From UBA7446 sp965657545 (GTDB taxonomy: Bacteria; Bacteroidota; Bacteroidia; Flavobacteriales; Flavobacteriaceae): a stretch of DNA of 64,000 nt. Positions 54,410 through 61,478 of this stretch are shown here, piece after piece. Every line of letters begins with the position of its first letter. Within the stretch, counting starts at the first letter, position 1. The stretch lies in NCBI GenBank assembly GCA_965657545.1, contig CBFHOG010000005.1, forward strand, positions 42,636 to 106,635. The letters run 5' to 3'. The position numbers and the translations under genes were made by a program. Below the pieces are notes generated by a model. The model ran no database searches, had not been told where the DNA came from, and saw only the letters and a program-made list of their open reading frames with translations.

Positions 54410-54879
54410 TCGTGATGATAAGGTTCGTTTTTTAAAATAGAAAAGGCACGATAGAGTTGCTCTGCTGCAAAAACACGTACCATTTGATGCGAAAAAGTCA
54501 TGGCGGATAGAGAAATTTTATATTGTGCTCTTTGATACACTTCTGTTGAAAAACCGTAAGGACCTCCGATAACAAAAACCAGATTTTTTGTGCCAGCGTT
54601 CATGCGTTTTTGTAGAAAATCAGCAAAACCTTTAGACGTGTATTGGCTTCCGTTTTCATCAAAAAGCACTAAGGTGTCTTGTGGATTTAATTGTTTTATC
54701 AAGCGTTTGCCCTCTTCTTCTTTTTGTGTGGTCTCCCTTAGGTTTTTGGTGTTTTTAAGATCGGGTAGTTCTACCCATTCAAACTTAACGTAATGCGAAA
54801 GGCGTTTTTGGTATTCGGGTAACCAACTGCGTAAAGCAGCATGATTGGTTTTACCCACACAGATGACTTGAATTTTCAC
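54406..54879 (-). CDS. rlmH: 23S rRNA pseudouridine-1915 N3-methyltransferase RlmH
   Basis: RlmH (SPOUT family) methylates pseudouridine 1915 in helix 69 of 23S rRNA. The 157-residue protein has KIQVICVGKTNHAALRSWLPEY, LFDENGSQYTSKGFADFL, the SAM-binding knot VFVIGGPYGFSTEVYQRA and LSAMTFSHQMVRVFAAEQLYRAF. Full length. It is divergent from the yihY gene. Confidence 0.96.
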   Translation of the reverse strand: MKIQVICVGKTNHAALRSWLPEYQKRLSHYVKFEWVELPDLKNTKNLRETTQKEEEGKRLIKQLNPQDTLVLFDENGSQYTSKGFADFLQKRMNAGTKNLVFVIGGPYGFSTEVYQRAQYKISLSAMTFSHQMVRVFAAEQLYRAFSILKNEPYHHE

Positions 54880-54923
54880 TTTGCTAAGGTATTAATTCTC
54901 ATGGAAGCCTCCATTTTAATAGT

Positions 54924-54931
54924 TAACTTAG
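54924..54931 (+). promoter_or_regulatory. Possible leaderless -7 element of yihY
   Basis: TAACTTAG differs from TAnnTTTG at one base, and is followed by CGCA and the ATG, the same four-base spacing as at the five perfect leaderless sites. Confidence 0.35.
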
Positions 54932-54935
54932 CGCA

Positions 54936-55808
54936 ATGGTTGAAAAAGTCATGCAGCATATCACAGGCTGGATGCGCCGTATTCGCTTTGGCGATTCAGG
55001 TGCTATTTCTCTTTACCAAATTATTGAACTTTATTTTTTGGGTATTATAAAAGGAACACTTGCCACTAGAGCAAGCAGTATTGCTTTTAGTTTTTTTATG
55101 GCCATGTTTCCCTTTTTAATTTTTGTCTTAAACTTAATTCCATTTTTTCCAGTTGCTAATATCGAAGACACCTTTTCCTCTTTTTTCTTATCTGTAGCTC
55201 CTACAGAGGCTCAAGATTTTTTAAATGGCGTGCTCTATGATATTCAGTCTAAACCAAGGGGTGGTTTACTTTCATCTACTTTTTTGCTTTCTATTTTTTT
55301 TATGGGAAATGGCGTTAACGCCATTTTTGGTGGTTTTAGTGAATCTATTCACGTGAGTCTAAGCAGGCATTTTATCAAGCAATATGTCTACGCTGTTGGT
55401 GTGGGTGTTTTATTGGGTTTGATTTTTTTAATTTCCATTGCAGGCTATCTATTCTTTGAACTTTGGGTAGCACAAATTTTCGATTTTGGATTTGAGTTAA
55501 ATCCATGGATTCGGCTGGTTTTTTTCTTTGGAATGGCTTATTTGGTAAGTTCTATTCTATTCTATTTTGGTACACACCGCGGTTTTTCTAGTTTCTTTTC
55601 TGCAGGTGCGTTAGCAACTACTTTTTTGTTTGCATTGACCTCGTTTGGTTTTGGAGTTTATCTAGACAATTTTGCTCAATACAATCAACTCTATGGCTCT
55701 ATTGGCGCCATCCTAATTTTGATGCTTTATATTTGGTTAAATGCGATAGTCTTGTTGTTGGGATTTGAACTCAACGCCTCTATTGCAAAACTAAAACAGT
55801 CACGCTAA
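54936..55808 (+). CDS. YihY/BrkB-family membrane protein
   Basis: A 290-residue inner-membrane protein with six predicted helices (from IAFSFFMAMFPFLIFVLNLI to IGAILILMLYIWLNAIVLLL) and the family features LATRASSIAFSFFMAMFPF and NAIVLLLGFELNASIAK. Older names (ribonuclease BN) are wrong; the function is unknown. Its last base overlaps the priA ATG (TAATG), so they may be coupled. A start five codons later is possible. Confidence 0.9.
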   Translation: MVEKVMQHITGWMRRIRFGDSGAISLYQIIELYFLGIIKGTLATRASSIAFSFFMAMFPFLIFVLNLIPFFPVANIEDTFSSFFLSVAPTEAQDFLNGVLYDIQSKPRGGLLSSTFLLSIFFMGNGVNAIFGGFSESIHVSLSRHFIKQYVYAVGVGVLLGLIFLISIAGYLFFELWVAQIFDFGFELNPWIRLVFFFGMAYLVSSILFYFGTHRGFSSFFSAGALATTFLFALTSFGFGVYLDNFAQYNQLYGSIGAILILMLYIWLNAIVLLLGFELNASIAKLKQSR

Positions 55809-58243
55809 TGTCATTTTTTTTAGATGTAATTCTTCCCTTACCAATAAAGGAAACCTTTACCTATGAAATAACGCCAGCCGAAGCTAAAGTGCTTCAGCCT
55901 GGAATGCGCGTGGTTGTTCCTTTTGGGAAAAGAAAAATGCATACGGCAATCGTTTTTAAGGTTCACGCAGATGCCCCAAAAGTCTATAAGCCAAAACAAA
56001 TAGACAGTATTATTGATACGGCTCCTGTGCTATCTTCCGTTCAGCTTTCGTTTTTAGCATGGATTGCTTCGTACTACCAAGCGCCTTTGGGATTGGTTGT
56101 CCGTACGGCATTACCCTCTGTGATGTTATTAGAAAGCGAAACCGAAATCATCATTCAGCAATGGGAAAGTCTTTTGCCATCACTTTCTAAAAACGCGCAA
56201 AAATTATTGCAACAAGTGGTGCCAAATAGTACGGTTTCTTTGTCGCAAGTTCAGCAGCTTGTTGGAACAAAAAATCCTTTTTCGGTTTTAAACGAATTGG
56301 TTGAGTCAAATTATGCGGTTTTAAAAGAAGCGGTTTATGCGAAGTACCAACCCAAAACACAAACAGAGGTGGTCCTACACCCACGGCTTAAAAACGACGA
56401 TGCACTCAAGCAAATTTTAGAAGATTTGGCACCCAAGCCAAAGCAATACAAAACACTACTTACTTTTTTACAACAGAAAAAAGCAGTGATTTTTTCCTCG
56501 TTTTCCAAACTGGAAACAGTTAGTTCGTCTTCTTTAAACACATTAATAAAGCACGAGATTCTGGTGAAGCAAAATCGAGTAGTAGATCGTTTGCCTGCCA
56601 AAACCACACCCGACGACCCGCTTTTGCCTTTGTCGTCCCCACAAGAAAAGGCTAGAATTTCCATTGAGAATCATTGGAAAACAAAGGACATTACACTACT
56701 GCATGGCGTTACGGGATCTGGAAAAACAGAAGTATATATGCAGCTTATTGCGAAGCAATTAAGTTTAGGAAAACAAGTGTTGTTTTTAGTGCCTGAAATC
56801 AGTCTGACAACCCAGCTTATGCAACGTTTATATGCATTTTTTGGGCAGTATTTGTTGGTATATCATTCCAAATACAGTCCGCAGGAACGCGCTGAAACTT
56901 GGGCTAAAATCAATCAAAATAGCGCTGATGCAAGATTAATTTTAGGTGCACGTTCAGCGGTTTTATTGCCTTTTCAGGAATTGGGATTGGTAATTGTGGA
57001 CGAGTCACACGAAACCTCTTACAAACAATATGACGCAGCTCCACGGTATCACGCCAGAGATGCTGCTATGGTTTTGGCGCATCAGCATCAGGCAAAAGTA
57101 TTACTGGGGACAGCAACTCCTAGTGTGGAGACCTACAGGCATGCTTCCACGGGAAAATATGGTCTGGTATCACTGACCGAGCGTTATCAGGATGCACAAA
57201 TGCCCGAAATTCATTTTGTTGATTTGGCAGAAGCCTATCGAAAAAAGCAAATGAAAGGTCATTTGGCACAGTCACTGGCGCAAGCTATTGAAGAAACATT
57301 ATTGGAAAAAAAACAGGTGTTGTTGTTTCAAAACAGACGTGGATATGCTTCGTTTGTTGAATGCAGTCAGTGCGCACATGTGCCACAATGTCCAAGCTGT
57401 GATGTGAGTCTCACTTATCACCAAGTAAGCAATGAGTTGCGCTGTCATTATTGTGGGTTTATGGAACAATATGCTGCTGCTTGTGCCGCTTGCGGTACTG
57501 TTTCTCCGCAAACGCATGGTTTGGGAACACAGCAATTGGAAGAAGAAATACAGCAGCTATTCCCATCGGCAAGTGTAGCACGAATGGATTTAGACACCAC
57601 GCGAAAAAAACATGCACACCAGAAATTAATATCAGCTTTTGCTCAACGCGAAATTGATATTTTAATTGGCACACAGATGGTAACCAAAGGGCTCGATTTT
57701 GAGCATGTTACTTTAGTTGGGGTGTTGTCAGCGGATAATTTTTTGCATTTTCCAGATTTCAGAGCACACGAACGCGCATTTCAAGTGCTCACCCAAGTAG
57801 CTGGTCGTGCAGGGAGATTTGGAGATAACAGCAAGGTTTTAATACAAACATTTCTTCCAAGTCATCCGGTATTAAAATTTGTGCAAGATTACGATTACAC
57901 TTCTTTTTTTGAGCAGCAAATTCAACAGCGAGAACAATTTTTATACCCGCCTTTTTCGCGCATTATCCGTATAGAGTTACGTCATAAAAATATGTCATCC
58001 CTAATTGATGCAGGTAATTGGCTCAAACAAGGCTTACAAGAACGTTTTTCGTCTGTGCTAGGACCAGTTCCGCCTTTAGTGGCAAGACAGCGTAATTATT
58101 ATATTTTGCATACACTGATAAAACTTCCCCTTGACGCTTCGCAATCGGCTGCCAAATCCCGATTAAGTGCATTGCTGCATAGCTTTGCGCAAGTAGGCGC
58201 GTTTAGACAGGTTAAGGTGGCTGTAGATGTTGACCCACAATAA
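55808..58243 (+). CDS. priA: Primosomal protein N' (replication restart helicase PriA)
   Basis: PriA recognises stalled forks and reloads the replicative helicase. Of 811 residues, the N-terminal DNA-binding domain (FLDVILPLPIKETFTYEI) is followed by the SF2 helicase core with Walker A HGVTGSGKTEVYMQLI and DExH box LVIVDESHETSYKQYD, and the zinc-binding cysteine cluster (CSQCAHVPQCPSCDVSLTYH, then CHYCGFMEQYAAACAACGT). Motif VI LTQVAGRAGRFGDNSKV is present. Full length. Confidence 0.97.
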   Translation: MSFFLDVILPLPIKETFTYEITPAEAKVLQPGMRVVVPFGKRKMHTAIVFKVHADAPKVYKPKQIDSIIDTAPVLSSVQLSFLAWIASYYQAPLGLVVRTALPSVMLLESETEIIIQQWESLLPSLSKNAQKLLQQVVPNSTVSLSQVQQLVGTKNPFSVLNELVESNYAVLKEAVYAKYQPKTQTEVVLHPRLKNDDALKQILEDLAPKPKQYKTLLTFLQQKKAVIFSSFSKLETVSSSSLNTLIKHEILVKQNRVVDRLPAKTTPDDPLLPLSSPQEKARISIENHWKTKDITLLHGVTGSGKTEVYMQLIAKQLSLGKQVLFLVPEISLTTQLMQRLYAFFGQYLLVYHSKYSPQERAETWAKINQNSADARLILGARSAVLLPFQELGLVIVDESHETSYKQYDAAPRYHARDAAMVLAHQHQAKVLLGTATPSVETYRHASTGKYGLVSLTERYQDAQMPEIHFVDLAEAYRKKQMKGHLAQSLAQAIEETLLEKKQVLLFQNRRGYASFVECSQCAHVPQCPSCDVSLTYHQVSNELRCHYCGFMEQYAAACAACGTVSPQTHGLGTQQLEEEIQQLFPSASVARMDLDTTRKKHAHQKLISAFAQREIDILIGTQMVTKGLDFEHVTLVGVLSADNFLHFPDFRAHERAFQVLTQVAGRAGRFGDNSKVLIQTFLPSHPVLKFVQDYDYTSFFEQQIQQREQFLYPPFSRIIRIELRHKNMSSLIDAGNWLKQGLQERFSSVLGPVPPLVARQRNYYILHTLIKLPLDASQSAAKSRLSALLHSFAQVGAFRQVKVAVDVDPQ

Positions 58244-58256
58244 TTATAGAAACAGG

Positions 58257-58287
58257 TTTGTACAACCCAATAAAATCCGTATTTTCG
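58257..58287 (+). promoter_or_regulatory. Promoter of rpsF-rpsR-rplI
   Basis: TTTG (58257-58260), 19 bases, then TATTTTCG (58280-58287), one base off TAnnTTTG. The rpsF ATG is 22 bases further on. Confidence 0.65.
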
Positions 58288-58309
58288 CGGTCCAATTAAA
58301 AAATCATTT

Positions 58310-58648
58310 ATGAACCATTACGAAACTGTTTTCATATTGAATCCCGTTTTATCTGAAGATCAGGTAAAGGAAGCAGTAGAAAAGTATGAGACGTTTATAA
58401 CGTCTCGCGGTGGCGAGATTATCGCCAAAGAGGACTGGGGCTTGAAAAAGTTTGCCTATCCAATTCAGAACAAAAAAAGTGGCTTTTACCACTTGTTAGA
58501 TTTCAAAGTTGATGGCGAAGTCATTGATCCATTTGAAGTTGAATTCCGTCGCGATGAGCGCATCATGCGTTACCTAACGGTAAAATTAGACAAGCACGCA
58601 GAGGCTTGGGCTGTTAAGAGAAGAGATCGTTTAACTGAAAAAGCATAA
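58310..58648 (+). CDS. rpsF: 30S ribosomal protein S6 (bS6)
   Basis: bS6 pairs with bS18 on the small-subunit platform. The 112-residue protein has MNHYETVFILNPVLSEDQVKE, GLKKFAYPIQNKKSGFYHLL and the conserved DERIMRYLTVKLDKHA. It heads the rpsF-rpsR-rplI operon. In Flavobacterium johnsoniae bS6, bS18 and bS21 are reported to cover the anti-Shine-Dalgarno end of 16S rRNA, consistent with the lack of SD sites in this window. Confidence 0.98.
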   Translation: MNHYETVFILNPVLSEDQVKEAVEKYETFITSRGGEIIAKEDWGLKKFAYPIQNKKSGFYHLLDFKVDGEVIDPFEVEFRRDERIMRYLTVKLDKHAEAWAVKRRDRLTEKA

Positions 58649-58651
58649 ATT

Positions 58652-58945
58652 ATGTCAATTGAACAAGAAAGTAAAGGCGGAAAACAAGGTGAGATTAGGT
58701 ATCTAACTCCTTTAGATATTGAAACTTCAAAAGCCAAAAAGTACTGTCGTTTTAAAAAGGCTGGTATCAAGTATATCGATTATAAAGACGCAGACTATTT
58801 ATTAAAATTCGTTAATGAGCAAGGTAAAATTTTACCGCGACGTTTAACGGGAACATCACTAAAATATCAACGTAAATTATCGGTTTCTATCAAGCGTGCG
58901 CGTCACTTGGCGCTAATGCCTTATGTTGCTGATATGCTAAAATAA
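58652..58945 (+). CDS. rpsR: 30S ribosomal protein S18 (bS18)
   Basis: The 97-residue protein has the bS18 core KKYCRFKKAGIKYIDYKDAD and ILPRRLTGTSLKYQRKLSVS, with a ~20-residue N-terminal extension (MSIEQESKGGKQGEIRYLTP) typical of Bacteroidota. Three bases after rpsF. Confidence 0.98.
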   Translation: MSIEQESKGGKQGEIRYLTPLDIETSKAKKYCRFKKAGIKYIDYKDADYLLKFVNEQGKILPRRLTGTSLKYQRKLSVSIKRARHLALMPYVADMLK

Positions 58946-58950
58946 TTGCC

Positions 58951-59409
58951 ATGGAACTTATTTTAAAACAAGACGTTGAGAACCTAGGGTTTAAAGACGA
59001 TATCGTAACAGTAAAAAACGGCTACGGGCGTAATTTTTTGATTCCACAAGGCTTGGCTATTTTGGCTACTTCTTCTGCCAAAAAAGTATTGGCTGAGAAC
59101 TTAAAGCAACGTGCCTTTAAAGAGCAAAAGCTTATTGAAGACGCACAAAAGAAAGCTAAAGATTTAACCAAATTGGAACTTAAAATTGAAGCAAAAGCAG
59201 GTGCTGGAAACAAATTATTTGGTTCTGTTGGAACTATAGATGTAGAAGCAGCACTTTCAAAAGCGGGTCAGTCCATTGAGCGAAAAGCGATCAAATTACC
59301 AGGAGGATCTGTTAAGACCTTGGGTAAACACACGGCATCTGTTCGTTTGCATCGTGAAGTATTTGCGGATGTAGCATTTGAAGTGACTAAAGCGAAAGAA
59401 AAGGTTTAA
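58951..59409 (+). CDS. rplI: 50S ribosomal protein L9 (bL9)
   Basis: The 152-residue protein has the N-terminal RNA-binding domain (MELILKQDVENLGFKDDIVT, VKNGYGRNFLIPQGLA), a long connecting helix (~45-80) and the C-terminal domain (NKLFGSVGTIDVEAAL). It closes the rpsF operon; a strong terminator follows. Confidence 0.98.
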   Translation: MELILKQDVENLGFKDDIVTVKNGYGRNFLIPQGLAILATSSAKKVLAENLKQRAFKEQKLIEDAQKKAKDLTKLELKIEAKAGAGNKLFGSVGTIDVEAALSKAGQSIERKAIKLPGGSVKTLGKHTASVRLHREVFADVAFEVTKAKEKV

Positions 59410-59430
59410 ATCGCCTTTTTTGAAAACATA

Positions 59431-59454
59431 AAGCCGCTTTTTGCGGCTTTTTTT
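59431..59454 (+). terminator. Rho-independent terminator after rplI
   Basis: Stem AAGCCGC / GCGGCTT with loop TTTTT, followed by a T-run. It sits 33 bases before the hisS ATG. Confidence 0.92.
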
Positions 59455-59487
59455 CGTTAAAAGCAGATATTTGTATAAATTGTTGCC

Positions 59488-60858
59488 ATGGCACAAAAAC
59501 CGAGTATTCCTAAAGGCACCCGAGACTTTCTACCCGCTGATGTAGCGCGAAGGTCATACGTGATTAACACCATCAAGACCCATTTTGAGCGCTATGGTTT
59601 TTTGCCAATAGAAACGCCGTCTATGGAAAAGTCGGCCTCACTATTAGGGAAGTATGGCGAAGAAGGCGATCGCTTAATGTTCCATGTATTGAACTCTGGT
59701 GAGAAAGTTAAAAAAGCGGATTTAGCTGCATTAGCAGAAAATAAGCTGGGACGTTTTACGCAGTCCATTTCAGAAAAGGCGTTACGTTACGATTTAACCG
59801 TACCCTTTGCACGTTTTGTCGTACAACATCAAAACGAACTTACTTTTCCGTTTAAAAGGTATCAAGTGCAATCAGTTTGGCGTGCTGACAGGCCCCAACG
59901 AGGTCGATTTCAGGAATTTACTCAATGTGACGCAGATGTTGTGGGAGCCGTAAGTCCGGTTTTAGAAGCTGAATGTATCCAGTTATTCGATGCTGTTTTT
60001 CATTCACTTCATTTAAAAGACGCTACAATTCGTATTAACCACCGGAGTATTTTGTCTGGTATTGCAACGTATTTGGGTGCACCAGATCGCATAATCGATT
60101 TTACTGTGGCATTGGATAAGCTGGATAAAATTGGCGCAGCGGGTGTATTTGATGAATTGAAACATAAAGGTTTTGACGAAGATGCACTCACAAAGCTTAG
60201 CCCTTTATTAGCATTATCGGGAAGTATAGACGAGCAACTGGATTCACTTGAGTCTTTACTCACAAATCAGCCTTTGGCTATTGAGGGTATTTCACACTTG
60301 CGTGATGTTTTGCAATTTGTTTCTCCTTTGCATGTGAGTAACTTAGCTTTTGATTTAACGCTTGCGCGTGGTTTGAATTATTATACGGGTATTATTTTTG
60401 AAGTTGCCCCACCCAAAACTGTTAACATGGGTTCTATTGGAGCAGGGGGACGTTATGACGATCTTACAGCGCTTTTTGGACTTAAAGACATGCATGGGCT
60501 AGGTATTTCATTTGGCTTGGATCGTTTATGTATGGTTCTGGAGGAATTGGATCTGTACCCAAACACCTTGCAGCAATCGGTAGATGTGGTCGTGCTTCAC
60601 TTTGGAGATACGTATATGCAAGACTTAATACCGCACATAGCAAAGTGCCGTGCAGCTGGAATTAGAGTGTTGACGTATCCCACGAGTCATAAGCTAAAAA
60701 AGCAAATGCAATTTGCCAATCAATCTAACGTACCTTGGGTGTTGTTTTATGGGGAAGAAGAACAAAAAGAAGGGATTTTGTCTCTCAAAAATATGGTTAG
60801 TGGCACAACAGAAAAAATTGAACTCGACTCCTTTGATCCCTCGATCTTTACTACTTAA
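59488..60858 (+). CDS. hisS: Histidyl-tRNA synthetase
   Basis: HisRS charges tRNA-His. The 456-residue class II synthetase has motif 1 near FERYGFLPIETPSMEKSASL, motif 2 YQVQSVWRADRPQRGRFQEF, the His-binding ARGLNYYTGIIFE and GAGGRYDDLTALFG, motif 3 GISFGLDRLCMVLEEL and a C-terminal anticodon-binding domain. A weak -7-like GATATTTG lies 14 bases before the ATG. Confidence 0.97.
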   Translation: MAQKPSIPKGTRDFLPADVARRSYVINTIKTHFERYGFLPIETPSMEKSASLLGKYGEEGDRLMFHVLNSGEKVKKADLAALAENKLGRFTQSISEKALRYDLTVPFARFVVQHQNELTFPFKRYQVQSVWRADRPQRGRFQEFTQCDADVVGAVSPVLEAECIQLFDAVFHSLHLKDATIRINHRSILSGIATYLGAPDRIIDFTVALDKLDKIGAAGVFDELKHKGFDEDALTKLSPLLALSGSIDEQLDSLESLLTNQPLAIEGISHLRDVLQFVSPLHVSNLAFDLTLARGLNYYTGIIFEVAPPKTVNMGSIGAGGRYDDLTALFGLKDMHGLGISFGLDRLCMVLEELDLYPNTLQQSVDVVVLHFGDTYMQDLIPHIAKCRAAGIRVLTYPTSHKLKKQMQFANQSNVPWVLFYGEEEQKEGILSLKNMVSGTTEKIELDSFDPSIFTT

Positions 60859-61129
60859 TTTTATTTAGTTCATTTTCTAATTCAATGATTTTGTCTTTCA
60901 TTCTAATGACAATCTCCTCATTTTCAGACTTCTTGCCAGTAAGAAGCCAGTCTAAACTATACTCTGGAAAGTTTTTAGCCACGCCTAATAGTACTTCATG
61001 GCTAACGCTAGAATGTCTTCTCAGACAGGTTGATACCGCATTTTGCCCCGAACCAATAATTCTTTCAAATTTTGATATTGACAAATCTTTTTCATCAATG
61101 ATTAATCGTATTCTATCGTGAATTTCCAT
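60851..61129 (-). CDS. Small helix-turn-helix protein with C-terminal coiled coil
   Basis: A 92-residue protein: an XRE/phage-repressor-like HTH domain (RIRLIIDEKDLSISKFERII, QNAVSTCLRRHSSVSHEVLL, YSLDWLLTGKK) followed by a short coiled coil (IRMKDKIIELENELNKIK). Probably a transcription factor acting as a dimer. Such small regulators are common in flavobacteria; the target is unknown. Its 3' end overlaps the convergent hisS end by 8 bases. A perfect -7 element lies four bases upstream of the ATG. Confidence 0.85.
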   Translation of the reverse strand: MEIHDRIRLIIDEKDLSISKFERIIGSGQNAVSTCLRRHSSVSHEVLLGVAKNFPEYSLDWLLTGKKSENEEIVIRMKDKIIELENELNKIK

Positions 61130-61478
61130 AATTCAAAAGTATTGGGGTTTTCACTAATAATTTTTTAAAAAGAATAGTTAAAAAAGTATATTCTCTAACA
61201 TTTATTTAAATAAAATACATTGCGCATTTATTTCGCTATTTCGAATATGTGAGATACTCCCTTTGTTTTAATGTGTTTGTTCTTTGTGGTATTGCGCTGA
61301 ACGGAGCTTCAAACTTTAAAAAAAGATAAAGTATAAATTAAAAAAACGTCTGAATCGAAATTTCTTTTAATGTACAGTTTTATTTTGACGTGTGTAGTTA
61401 CGTTGTATAGTTTTAATTTTCATTTCGTGAATAAAATTGAATGATATTTATGTATTATTTAAATTAAACAATCACATT
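61130..61478. other. Intergenic region between HTH gene and GH81 gene
   Basis: A 349-base AT-rich gap between divergent genes. It holds the HTH gene's -7 element at the left end and presumably the GH81 promoter, for which I found no perfect TAnnTTTG. No gene, repeat or RNA is recognisable. Confidence 0.7.
61134..61141 (-). promoter_or_regulatory. -7 element, leaderless type, of HTH gene
   Basis: TACTTTTG on the minus strand, then AATT and the ATG. Confidence 0.6.
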